A stretch of DNA of 64,000 nucleotides from an uncultured Bacteroidales bacterium (lineage in GTDB: Bacteria > Bacteroidota > Bacteroidia > Bacteroidales > UBA932). Below the pieces are notes generated by a model. It was not told where the DNA came from. It worked only from the letters and a program-made list of their open reading frames with translations, and searched no databases. Location: the NCBI GenBank assembly GCA_900320545.1, contig ONSU01000004.1, positions 123,926 to 187,925 on the forward strand. Direction: 5' to 3'. Shown one piece after another: positions 17,457 through 25,678 of this stretch. Numbering within the stretch: the stretch's first letter is position 1; each line of letters opens with the position of its first letter. The position numbers and the translations under genes are program-made.

Positions 17457-19112
17457 TTAAAGGGTTCCCACACCATATTCTCCGGCATAACCGGCGTCAC
17501 CGATGATATATCCCAACGAACCGACCGTCTCATCCTTCACAAGGCGGACAGCACATCCATAAGGATAAGAGACATGCGCCTTATGGCTAAAGAATCCGTC
17601 GGCAAAGATCAGCGCCAGGGCTTCCGTCGAATCCTCCACGGGATCCTGCGCCCAATAGACACCGAAACTTCCATCGACCGAGGTGCCGTCACGGAAGCCG
17701 GCCATAGGGAGGAATACGGCGCCTGCCGCCTCCATGCGGGCCCAGTCGCCCGAAAGCCCGGCGGTACCGCCCTCGGCATTATACGTATTGTCAAGGAAGG
17801 CTTCCGCGCTTCCCTCCCAGCGCCCGCCCACGAAAGGCTTGCATCCGGCGGGGTCGGTCCACTCATCCGGAAGGATGACCATGCCCTGGATAGTCTTGTC
17901 GGACGTATAGACCGTAGCATATCCGCGCAGGGCATGCGGGTTGCCGCCGTTCCGGCCATAATTGGTAATAGGGCCGACCACGATATCGTCATAGCCCGAA
18001 TAATCCTTGAGCCATTCAAACTCTCCCAGCAGATAACGCCATCCCTTGGAAGGGAGGGTGAACCACTCCGATTCCGGGCCGAACACATTCCCCCAATCGA
18101 AGAATTCGCCCGTATAATCATCCGCGATGAGTGTAGCGCCAAAAGAGCTGTTTTCCAGACTGAGACCGAACAGATCCAATGCATTCGCGTCATACGCGCC
18201 CAGATAGTCGTACTGATGATCGGCGAACTTCCAGACGCCGGCAATCAACTGGAGATTGCCCGGGGCGAAGGAGATTTTACGGACGGGTGATACCGAGAAT
18301 TCGTTGGAACCCACGATATTGAGCTCGAAGTCGTAGGTCATCTGACGGCCGCGGCTGCGCGGGAACGTCCATTCCTTGTAGCTTCCGCCGCTTGCGAGCA
18401 AGGCGTCGGAGGCATCCTTGGCCAGAATCTGGATCTTCGGATAGTTTCCGGCGGGAACGGGGATGTTGATCACCAGTCCGTCGGCAGCATCCGACAGCGC
18501 CGCGTCGAGGACAAAACTCACCTCATCGGCCGCAGCGGCGGGAGCGATCCACGGAGTTGCCGTCGAAGGATCGGCCACATCGAAGGTGCCGGTAACGCCC
18601 TTGCCGAAATTGACGGCGATCTTCTTCGTGCCGGCAGGGACGCTGTTGAGCGTCAGATGCAGGGCCGCACCGACGTGGTAGAACCACAGGTCGTCGTCTT
18701 TCGGATCGTTGACCGCGATCATCGGCGTGGGATACCAGTCGCCCATTCCTTCCGCCGTGATGTCGTAGGATGCGGGAAGGGTAACGGCCGGGGCCTCCGC
18801 CGTGCCTGCCGCAGCAGTGGTGGGATAAATGGCGTAACCATCCCGGACCTCACCACCCTCGGGAGCGAAGGTAAATACGCCGGCAGCGGTTACCTGTACG
18901 GTCTTGTATGCACCGGCGGTCGAGTGAACGGCGATCCCGTCGGGGTCGGACCAGGCGAACTTGCCGGATGAAGGATTGAACTCCACCTTGCTCTCGGGCC
19001 CGCCGAGATGGGCGGTCAGCGTCTCGCCGACCGGTCCCTCGAACGGTTCCTGCTTCTTGCAGGCCACCGCCGCAAGCACGAGCATTGTCAGTATTGCAAT
19101 ATATCTTTTCAT
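17457..19112 (-). CDS. Fimbrillin-like lipoprotein with C-terminal FISUMP-like domain and DAG-Y tail
   Basis: The 551-residue lipoprotein (LAAVAC) has a fimbrillin-like first half (SKVEF, FAWSDPDGIAVHS; then GYAIYP and PTPMIAVNDP). From about residue 295 comes a FISUMP-like module: FSVSPVRKISFAPGNLQ, DWGNVFG, GWRYLLGEFEWL, FGVYWAQ, and AVRLVKDE. It ends in a short tail, GDAGYAGEYGVGTL, echoing the C-termini of several sibling proteins. The start is at MKRYIAIL: GGAGGA lies 7 nt before it, and the upstream in-frame extension has no signal peptide. It is the fourth lipoprotein of operon A; its stop lies 17 nt before the final gene's start. Confidence 0.75.
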   Translation of the reverse strand: MKRYIAILTMLVLAAVACKKQEPFEGPVGETLTAHLGGPESKVEFNPSSGKFAWSDPDGIAVHSTAGAYKTVQVTAAGVFTFAPEGGEVRDGYAIYPTTAAAGTAEAPAVTLPASYDITAEGMGDWYPTPMIAVNDPKDDDLWFYHVGAALHLTLNSVPAGTKKIAVNFGKGVTGTFDVADPSTATPWIAPAAAADEVSFVLDAALSDAADGLVINIPVPAGNYPKIQILAKDASDALLASGGSYKEWTFPRSRGRQMTYDFELNIVGSNEFSVSPVRKISFAPGNLQLIAGVWKFADHQYDYLGAYDANALDLFGLSLENSSFGATLIADDYTGEFFDWGNVFGPESEWFTLPSKGWRYLLGEFEWLKDYSGYDDIVVGPITNYGRNGGNPHALRGYATVYTSDKTIQGMVILPDEWTDPAGCKPFVGGRWEGSAEAFLDNTYNAEGGTAGLSGDWARMEAAGAVFLPMAGFRDGTSVDGSFGVYWAQDPVEDSTEALALIFADGFFSHKAHVSYPYGCAVRLVKDETVGSLGYIIGDAGYAGEYGVGTL

Positions 19113-19125
19113 ATTCGTCTCCTCC

Positions 19126-21138
19126 TTATTCGCTTGCAGTCTCGATGGTCCAGCCGGAAGGCACGCCGGCATCCGTGACCGGGTCGTATGTCGCAGCCGC
19201 GTTCATCACGAAGGTGCCGGTCTCGGGAACTCCGGAGAGCCAGTTTTTCAGTGCGCTGCTGAAAGTAGTATTCCCGACAGACGTAAACATAGCCTTTACG
19301 TAGTTCAGCGAAGAACAGTCCTTGAACATATCCTGGTAGCAATCAATCTCCAATGTCGTAGCAGGAAGTTCCGGAGCCCTGACAAGCGATCCGCAATCTT
19401 CGAACATCCGGGAATAACACCACCCCGCCAATTCCGTTGCGGGAAGGGAAGGGGCATTAATCAAACGGTGACAATCCTCAAACATATCGCAATAACACCA
19501 TTCCGCCAATGTCGTTGCAGGGAGTGATGGTGCTGTTACCATTTTTGAGCAATTGCTGAACATGGATCTATAACAGGATTTTTCCATCGTAAGGGCGGGC
19601 AATTCGGGGGCGACCTCCAGCTGCAGACAACTGGAGAACATTGAGACGTAACAACTTTCAGCCAAGGTCGTAGCCGGAAGAGACGGAGCGTTGACAAGAC
19701 TATAACAATTCTCAAACATACATTGATAGCACTCCTCCGCCAACGTCGTAGCCGGAAGTTCCGGTGCAGTCAGCATTTTATTACAGAAAATGAACATACT
19801 TTCGTAACAACTCTTCTTCAGCGTTGTGGCGGGGAGTTCCATTCGGTCTACCCCCGTAAAAGAAAACATATTCTGATAGCAGCTCTCCGTCAAAGTTGTT
19901 GCTGGCAGCAACAAGTCAAAGGAAGGATGGCTGAACAACTTGGGCTCAGCCAGAAGCGATCCGATACCTTCCAGATCACCGAAGAAGAGTCCATAAAAAG
20001 TATAGGGCTCGGAAAGAGATTTCAGCTCGGAGAAATCGTCAGGATCCGGCGTTATCAGACTCATAATATTTCCATAAAAATAGCATTTGGCGGTGGTTCT
20101 GAAGTTGGTATGAGAATCATCATTATAATAATGATAATTATGTTCTGCATCATCTCTCGTGTACGTCGGGTTATTTCCACGGAAATATACCTGATCACCA
20201 CGGACAAGATCGAATGTCAAATCCGAATTGAACGAAGTCCAGGTTACATTATCCCGGCTATATTCCATCGTAAGACCAAGGGGATTGGAAACGATAAGTT
20301 GCCCTTCCCGGGCCATCTTGAAGCAAAGCGGAATTTTAGAGACATCGACGTGGAGATCGGCACTCGCCTCATAACCGTCCGCACGTTCAACCGTGACGTT
20401 GATTTCTTCGTCCATATCCTGAATAAACTGATCGTAACGGTCATACAGTTTCACGGATATCTCTTCGTACGCCCCGACCGGAACCGGGATATTGATTACG
20501 ACGCCGTCCAATGTCGCACTATTGACTGGAGAAGCCAGTGTAAATGTGATATCTTCTGCCGTCCCGGCGGAAAGCGCGATGGTCGGAGTGTCCGATGTCG
20601 GGTTGTTGACCACGAAGTCACCCGTCACTTTTTTACCCAGATTGACGACAATCTTCTGCGTCTCGTATGGAACCTTGTCCAGGACCAGGCGAATGATACC
20701 GCCAAGATGATGGAACAGAAGGTCATCGGATGCGGGATCATTGACCGCAATCATCGGAAGCGGGGAATAATCCGCCATGCCGGTCTTGGGAATCGTATAA
20801 GTAGCCGGAAGATTGACAGTCAGCGCCGCGGCATCTGTGGCGATCGAGGCGGGATACACGGCATAGCCGTCACGAGCCTCGCCATCGGAAAGATGCACAT
20901 TGAAAGCCCCGTCACCGGTAAGAGTGGCCGTTTCATAGCCATTGACGGTGCGGTGTACGGCAATCTCGTCGCCCTCCGTCCAGGAGAACTTCCCGGCGGC
21001 GTTCACATCCACCTTGGTATTGACAATCCTTGCCGTCAAAGTCTCCGTACGAAGCATCTCATCCCCCCCCTTCGGAAGGGAGTCTTTGGCACAGGAGACC
21101 AGGATCAAAACGGATACTATCGAAATATATTTTCTCAT
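19126..21138 (-). CDS. Fimbrillin-like lipoprotein with BspA-type leucine-rich repeats
   Basis: The 670-residue lipoprotein (LILVSC) has a fimbrillin-like N-terminus (TKVDVN, FSWTEGDEIAVHR, then GYAVYP and LPMIAVNDP), a middle beta region, and about eight 26-residue repeats of the form ELPATTLAxxCYxxMFxxCxxLxxAP (about 395-615). Such repeats belong to the BspA-like leucine-rich repeats of Bacteroidales surface proteins, some of which bind fibronectin or other bacteria. Nearly every unit carries two Cys. The protein closes with TFVMNAAATYDP and PSGWTIETASE, a cap shared with the next gene upstream. The start at 21138 (MRKYISI) has GGGGGAG 6 nt upstream. Confidence 0.78.
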   Translation of the reverse strand: MRKYISIVSVLILVSCAKDSLPKGGDEMLRTETLTARIVNTKVDVNAAGKFSWTEGDEIAVHRTVNGYETATLTGDGAFNVHLSDGEARDGYAVYPASIATDAAALTVNLPATYTIPKTGMADYSPLPMIAVNDPASDDLLFHHLGGIIRLVLDKVPYETQKIVVNLGKKVTGDFVVNNPTSDTPTIALSAGTAEDITFTLASPVNSATLDGVVINIPVPVGAYEEISVKLYDRYDQFIQDMDEEINVTVERADGYEASADLHVDVSKIPLCFKMAREGQLIVSNPLGLTMEYSRDNVTWTSFNSDLTFDLVRGDQVYFRGNNPTYTRDDAEHNYHYYNDDSHTNFRTTAKCYFYGNIMSLITPDPDDFSELKSLSEPYTFYGLFFGDLEGIGSLLAEPKLFSHPSFDLLLPATTLTESCYQNMFSFTGVDRMELPATTLKKSCYESMFIFCNKMLTAPELPATTLAEECYQCMFENCYSLVNAPSLPATTLAESCYVSMFSSCLQLEVAPELPALTMEKSCYRSMFSNCSKMVTAPSLPATTLAEWCYCDMFEDCHRLINAPSLPATELAGWCYSRMFEDCGSLVRAPELPATTLEIDCYQDMFKDCSSLNYVKAMFTSVGNTTFSSALKNWLSGVPETGTFVMNAAATYDPVTDAGVPSGWTIETASE
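19300..19920 (-). repeat. Eight 26-residue Cys-containing LRR units (coding)
   Basis: Direct repeats of about 78 nt lie within the 19126-21138 gene. Each encodes a LPATTL-x3-CY-x2-MF-x2-C-x2-L unit. The DNA units differ at many positions while the protein core is kept. Boundaries are approximate. Confidence 0.75.
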
Positions 21139-21153
21139 AATCATCTCCCCCTT

Positions 21154-23292
21154 TTACTCAGTTGCTGTTTCTACTGTCCACCCATTGGGAATTCCACTGG
21201 TTCCCCTGTAACTCGCAGGATCCCAGGTCGCAGCGGCATTCATGACAAACGTGCCCTCGGAAGAGACCTCGGACAACCAGGACCACGCGTCAGACGGGAA
21301 TGTCAGGAACATGGCTTTGACATAATTCAAACTTGTACACTTATTAAACATATTACTGTAGCATCCCGTCATTCCACTGCGATCCGCATCGGGAAGCACA
21401 GGAGCTTTCGTCAAGGATGAGCATTCAGCGAACATATGTGAATAGCATTCTTTCGCCAGGGTAGTAGCAGGAAGAATTTCCGGAGCTGTCGTCAGTAAAG
21501 GGCATTGCGCGAACATAGAATAATAACACCGATCCGCAAGAGTAGTCGCGGGGAGTTCCGGAGCCGCCGTCAGTGATGAGCACTCCTCAAACATCGACTG
21601 ATAACAACTCGGAGCCATAACCGTAGCCGGAAGTTGCGGGGCTCTTTCAATGGAGGAGCATCCATAAAACATCATATTATAGCAGTCCTCGCCGAGAGTG
21701 GTAGCGGGAAGAATCTCCGGCACATCCTCAAGCGCCGCGCATCCGGCAAACATCCACTGATAACACTCCTTTGCAATCGTTGTCGCGGCAAGCTCGGGGG
21801 TCTTAACCAATGAGATACAGTTCTCAAACATCAACCCACAGGCAGCCTTTCCCACTTCTTTCGTCAGATGCATCGCCGGAGGTGTCACCAGAGATTTGCA
21901 GCCGTCATACATCAAGATACAACAATACTCCGGAAGTACTTCGGCTGGAATTTCCGGGGCGGTGACAAGACCGGTGCAGTTCTGGAACATAAATGCGTAG
22001 CAACCGGTGGACAGAGTGGTAGCCGGCAATTCCAGAGTCTTCTCGGGATGATTGAAAATATCGCTAGCACCCGAAAACAGGAAGGCAAAAGCGGCCTCTT
22101 TGGTAATCTCCGTAAGATTAGGGAAATTCTCGGCGTCAATCAGGCTCATCACATTACCATATAGATAACAAGCGCCATCACAATTGATTTTTGTTCTGGG
22201 AGATTCCATCGGATTGTCGCTTGACATATCCAGACCGGAATAACTCAGATTATTCCCGCGAAGATAAACGCAATCACCTGCATCGAAAGAGATATAAATC
22301 ATGGCGTCACTTGCCGGAGTCCAATTCTTGTTGTCATGACTGTACTCGATCGTCAGCCCCAGAGGATTGTCGATCGTGACGGCACCGTCTTCCTGCGCCT
22401 CGAAGCATAGCGGAATCGAAACAGTACTGACGACGGTCTCGCAATGGCGACCGCGGCCGCTGAAGAAAGAACGGACATCCTCATCATTGTAAGAGAAGAT
22501 AACGTCCCCGTTCTCGTTCTTGGCCTTGACGGAAAGCATCTCATACGATCCCGTCGGGACGGGGAGATTGAGAATAAAGCCGTCGGTGTACTCTGAAGGA
22601 GGTTCGGAAAGGGTGAAAGTTACAACATCCGCATTGTCATCCGTCACGATATAAGGGACAGAGGTTGCGGGGTCATTCACCGTAAAGCTACCCGTAATGC
22701 GCTTGCCGAGACTGACCTCAAAGGAGGCCGTCGCCGGAGAAACGTCATTGAGCATCAGGCGAAGCAGACCGCCGATGTGGCGGAAAGTAAGGGTCTGGGA
22801 GGACGGGTCATTGACGGCCACCATCGGGGTCGGGGACCAGTTCTCCATTCCCTGAGGGCCGATCTCATACTCCGAGGGGAGGTTGACTTTGAGATCGGGG
22901 TTCCCGTAATTCCCGGCATCCGCGATATCGGCAGGATAGACCGCGTAGTAGTCACGGGTCTGACCCTCGCTCAGCACAAAGAAGAAGTCGCAGGTCGAAG
23001 CGGGATCGTTCGGCACCACGGAAGCCGTCGTATAGCACGCCGGAATCATCACCTTGTCGCCACGCTTGCCCTCGGTGACGTGGAGGGCGATCTTGTCATT
23101 GGCGGAAGACCAGGTAAACTGGCCGTAGGTGTCGTCGAACTCAACCTTGGTGGCAGGGAGGGCGATCTCACCCGTCAGGCGGACGGCCGTTTCGCCCTCG
23201 CCCGGCTGAGGGACGAGGTTGTTGCCCATGTTCTCCTTGTTGCACGCCACGGCGGCCAGGAGGATCATTCCATATATAATATTCTTTTTCAT
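21154..23292 (-). CDS. Fimbrillin-like lipoprotein with BspA-type leucine-rich repeats
   Basis: The 712-residue lipoprotein (LLAAVAC) is a paralogue of the downstream LRR gene. Its fimbrillin-like N-terminus has TKVEFDDTYGQFTWSSANDKIALH, then YAVYP and SPTPMVAVNDP. The middle shares IPLCFEA, AVTIDNPLGLTIEYS and YLRGNN with that gene. About nine LRR units (about 415-655) follow, two of them irregular (EIPAEVLPEYCC; AMHLTKEVG). It ends in TFVMNAAATWDP and IPNGWTVETATE. The start at 23292 (MKKNIIYG) is chosen because GGAGGA lies 7 nt upstream. A surface adhesin or binding role is inferred from BspA relatives. Confidence 0.78.
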   Translation of the reverse strand: MKKNIIYGMILLAAVACNKENMGNNLVPQPGEGETAVRLTGEIALPATKVEFDDTYGQFTWSSANDKIALHVTEGKRGDKVMIPACYTTASVVPNDPASTCDFFFVLSEGQTRDYYAVYPADIADAGNYGNPDLKVNLPSEYEIGPQGMENWSPTPMVAVNDPSSQTLTFRHIGGLLRLMLNDVSPATASFEVSLGKRITGSFTVNDPATSVPYIVTDDNADVVTFTLSEPPSEYTDGFILNLPVPTGSYEMLSVKAKNENGDVIFSYNDEDVRSFFSGRGRHCETVVSTVSIPLCFEAQEDGAVTIDNPLGLTIEYSHDNKNWTPASDAMIYISFDAGDCVYLRGNNLSYSGLDMSSDNPMESPRTKINCDGACYLYGNVMSLIDAENFPNLTEITKEAAFAFLFSGASDIFNHPEKTLELPATTLSTGCYAFMFQNCTGLVTAPEIPAEVLPEYCCILMYDGCKSLVTPPAMHLTKEVGKAACGLMFENCISLVKTPELAATTIAKECYQWMFAGCAALEDVPEILPATTLGEDCYNMMFYGCSSIERAPQLPATVMAPSCYQSMFEECSSLTAAPELPATTLADRCYYSMFAQCPLLTTAPEILPATTLAKECYSHMFAECSSLTKAPVLPDADRSGMTGCYSNMFNKCTSLNYVKAMFLTFPSDAWSWLSEVSSEGTFVMNAAATWDPASYRGTSGIPNGWTVETATE
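21325..22045 (-). repeat. About nine Cys-containing LRR units (coding)
   Basis: Repeat units of 26-27 residues inside the 21154-23292 gene share the consensus of the neighbouring gene (PATTL-x3-CY-x2-MF-x2-C). Two units have lost the consensus. Boundaries are approximate. Confidence 0.72.
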
Positions 23293-23304
23293 CGTCATAT
23301 CCTC

Positions 23305-25320
23305 CTATTCAGCCAGTTTGACAAGACGGACGGCGCTGTTCATCTGCCGCTCGAGAGAGCCGTCTTCGGATGTAATCACTTCCGGGCCTTCGCACCCAAA
23401 AACGCTGGCGCCGACAGAGATCTTGTCCGGATCCGGATTCCCGTCCCCGTCTTTGTCTTCATATCCGTACGAACACGTACTGCTCCAATAGACATTAATA
23501 TATATTGATTCATCTTCATGGACAAAAACATACGGCTGTCCGCCTTCGGGGATTATGGCACCTGTCGGTGCAAGGAATACCGCACCCGCCGCTTCTACAT
23601 CCTTCCAGACCTTGAGAGGCAGGTCGATAAAATCATAATCGGAATCGTATTTGCTGGTGCTGTTGATATTAACGGCACTGAAGACGCTCTGGGCGCCGGC
23701 ATAATCAGTCCCGAAGGTATCGGGGAAAATCAGCAGACCGGGGAGACCGTTTACCTTTGCTTTTGCAAAACGCGCGTTCGCGACTCCATTGACGGTAGAA
23801 GCGGCACGCTCATGGAAGATATATTCCCACTCATAGGCCGTCATCGTAAACCAGCCCGCGCCGAGACATTCTATCAACTTATAATTATTCCCCCAATCGC
23901 AATAAACAGGATCCCAGGGCTCTTTGTCGCCGACATTTTGAACGGACGGGCCAAAACCATAAGGATTTGTAATCTCCTGTCCGGGAATAACAGTTGCATT
24001 GAACGACCACGGCTGATAATTCCGCATCGTTGCATCTGACGCCGCGATCCCGGCCGTAGCCCAGCCGAAGAGATCGAACGTAGCCGTCTCTGAAAGCTCG
24101 ACGACACCGTTCTCCTTGAAGCACCGGTCATACTGCTGCTTGTGGAAATCCCACTTGCCGGCCTTGTAGATGAGGTTGCCGCGGGCGAACTGGACTTGCT
24201 TGGTCGCGGAGATGGAGAACTTGCCGGGAAGGACGTAGGGTTTGTTGCCTCCCCAGTTGATATCCTCGCCTTCGGCGCCGTTCCAGTTGAGGTCCTCGCC
24301 GATGGTGCCGTTCCAGTTGATGCCCTGGCCTTCGGCGCCACCCTCGTCGAGTTTCGGGAAGAAAAGACCCGTAATCTTATGCTTGAGCATCGCGTTGAAA
24401 CTGATCCATTCTCCGTCCCTCTTCATGTCGAGCTTCCGGGTGCCGATTTCGTTGCCGGTAAATTCGAGAGTGATTTCCTGATAGGAGTCCGCGTACGAAA
24501 ATACCGTAAACACCAGCGGAGCGCCGTCCCGGACAAGTTTGATACCCGTCAGGTCGACGGTGATGGAGGTCGATTCGCCGTGGCTGTCGTCCGTATAAAG
24601 ATTCCTGACGCAGGCAAGGGGCTCGTCTTCGCGGTTGGACACCAGGCGGAACTGCGTCAGGTTCACCTCGTCGTTGTCCCCGGCGCTGATGGAAATCTCA
24701 TAGGCGTTGAATACCGGGATCAGCGACAGGTTGACCGTGCCGGCCGTGCTGGCGACGGGATCGGTCGGGAATGCATACATGTACGCATACTTCATATCCG
24801 GCAGAAGCGTCAGCGCGTCCGCACCGGTCGCACCCTTGGGCGTGAGCGTCTGGACGGCGGGATAAGTCAGCGTCAGATTGTAAAGCTCCAGCTTATTCTC
24901 CCATTTCCCTTCCTCGAAAGGAGCTACGGAAGGGGAAGGATACAGCGCCGCGAACGTATACAACTTATCCTCATCTTCCAGCCATTGAAGCGGCTCATCG
25001 ACGGGAGTTACCGTCGCCTTGCTTTTCACGCCGTCGGTAGAGATGCTTGCAACTGAATAATCGCGGATCTCCGTCCCTTCAATGTCTGTTTCAGGAGAGC
25101 CCCAGGCCATAAAGATGGCGAGTTTGTCATCTTCGACCCAGTCGATACGCTCTTTGCTCCCGATGATGTCGCCACTGTACGCCGACTTCGTTCCGGGCGT
25201 CGTGGAAGAGACCGCAAAACGGATGGGGCCCGTTGCGCGGAAGGAATGTTTCTTACATCCCGCGGAGAGGACGGTAAGGGCGGCGAGGGCCGCGGCAATT
25301 ACGATACTTCTTGCTTTCAT
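23305..25320 (-). CDS. Fimbrillin-like lipoprotein with FISUMP-like domain, first large gene of operon A
   Basis: The 671-residue lipoprotein (LTVLSAGC) has an N-terminal half with the fimbrillin-like core (KSAYSG, RIDWVEDDKLAIFM). It resembles the first large gene of operon B (34003-35169) in the signal region (SAGCKKH), the KxAYSG and RVDWVEGD motifs, and LKHRI/LKHKITGLFFP. A linker of three 10-residue repeats (EDINWNGAEG type, about 331-360) follows. The FISUMP-like domain (about 370-671) reads KQVQFARGNLIY, DLFGWATAG, YCDWGNN, YEWEYIFHERAASTVNG, VYWSST, AVRLVK. The start at 25320 has GGAGGA 6 nt upstream, and that site overlaps the stop of the upstream micro-ORF. Confidence 0.77.
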   Translation of the reverse strand: MKARSIVIAAALAALTVLSAGCKKHSFRATGPIRFAVSSTTPGTKSAYSGDIIGSKERIDWVEDDKLAIFMAWGSPETDIEGTEIRDYSVASISTDGVKSKATVTPVDEPLQWLEDEDKLYTFAALYPSPSVAPFEEGKWENKLELYNLTLTYPAVQTLTPKGATGADALTLLPDMKYAYMYAFPTDPVASTAGTVNLSLIPVFNAYEISISAGDNDEVNLTQFRLVSNREDEPLACVRNLYTDDSHGESTSITVDLTGIKLVRDGAPLVFTVFSYADSYQEITLEFTGNEIGTRKLDMKRDGEWISFNAMLKHKITGLFFPKLDEGGAEGQGINWNGTIGEDLNWNGAEGEDINWGGNKPYVLPGKFSISATKQVQFARGNLIYKAGKWDFHKQQYDRCFKENGVVELSETATFDLFGWATAGIAASDATMRNYQPWSFNATVIPGQEITNPYGFGPSVQNVGDKEPWDPVYCDWGNNYKLIECLGAGWFTMTAYEWEYIFHERAASTVNGVANARFAKAKVNGLPGLLIFPDTFGTDYAGAQSVFSAVNINSTSKYDSDYDFIDLPLKVWKDVEAAGAVFLAPTGAIIPEGGQPYVFVHEDESIYINVYWSSTCSYGYEDKDGDGNPDPDKISVGASVFGCEGPEVITSEDGSLERQMNSAVRLVKLAE
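24253..24342 (-). repeat. Three 30-nt tandem repeats (coding linker)
   Basis: CCAGTTGA recurs at 24253, 24283 and 24313, giving a 30-nt period in frame. It encodes three 10-residue units of the INWNG-x-x-GED type, joining the fimbrillin-like and FISUMP-like parts of the 23305-25320 protein. Such repeats can vary in copy number by slippage without breaking the frame. Confidence 0.8.
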
Positions 25321-25331
25321 ACGCATTCCTC

Positions 25332-25505
25332 CTACTCCCAAGTGTGGTTAAACTGGGTGTCATCGGCGAAGTCGTACTCCTTCACCTCCTGGCCCGTCGA
25401 TTCGACGGTTCCGACATTGTCTACGATGGACCCGAGGAGGAACGCACACTCCATCTCCGTGCGCACCTCCCGGATTATGCCGGGGCGCTGATAAAATTTT
25501 TTCAT
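25332..25505 (-). CDS. 57-residue micro-protein opening operon A
   Basis: This small protein has a basic N-terminus (MKKFYQRPGIIREVR), a short hydrophobic stretch ECAFLLGSIVDNVG, then STGQEVKEYDFAD and a C-terminal FNHTWE. It has no signal peptide and no known domain that I recognise. It is 48/57 identical to the micro-protein that opens operon B (35182-35355). Residues 19-48 are identical although about nine synonymous DNA differences separate them, so it is a real, selected protein. The start at 25505 (MKKFY) is chosen by alignment with the B copy. It lies about 67 nt after the operon's -7 box, and its TAG stop is part of the TAGGAGGA ribosome site of the first lipoprotein. Role unknown; leader, regulator or peptide precursor are all possible. 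Confidence 0.8.
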   Translation of the reverse strand: MKKFYQRPGIIREVRTEMECAFLLGSIVDNVGTVESTGQEVKEYDFADDTQFNHTWE

Positions 25506-25571
25506 ATCCGAACTAACTATCATTCACACACTACACTGACCTGGCATAGCCGATCAATGACTAGAATGCTG

Positions 25572-25602
25572 CAAATTTATAATAAAAATTCTTAAAATCA
25601 AA
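25572..25602 (-). promoter_or_regulatory. Promoter of operon A
   Basis: Minus strand: TTTG (25599-25602), 19 nt, TAAATTTG (25572-25579). This is a good fit to the Bacteroidota -33/-7 pattern. It lies just after the operon B terminator and leaves a 5' leader of about 60 nt before the micro-ORF. Confidence 0.78.
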
Positions 25603-25615
25603 GACAGCACAGGCC

Positions 25616-25654
25616 AAAAAAAGAATCGTGCCCCTCCGGGTGGAGAGGCACGAT
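25616..25654 (-). terminator. Rho-independent terminator of operon B
   Basis: Minus strand: a 12-bp stem (arms 25643-25654 and 25625-25636, one G-T pair) with a 6-nt loop, followed by a run of seven T (25616-25622). It lies 24 nt after the last gene of operon B. Confidence 0.85.
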
Positions 25655-25678
25655 AAAGCATCGGACGCTATCCGGGGA

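Noticed and set aside
19300-22045. Repeated DNA resembling a CRISPR or mobile repeat.
   Set aside because: The repeats are in frame inside two genes and encode leucine-rich units; spacing and conservation follow the protein, not a CRISPR array.
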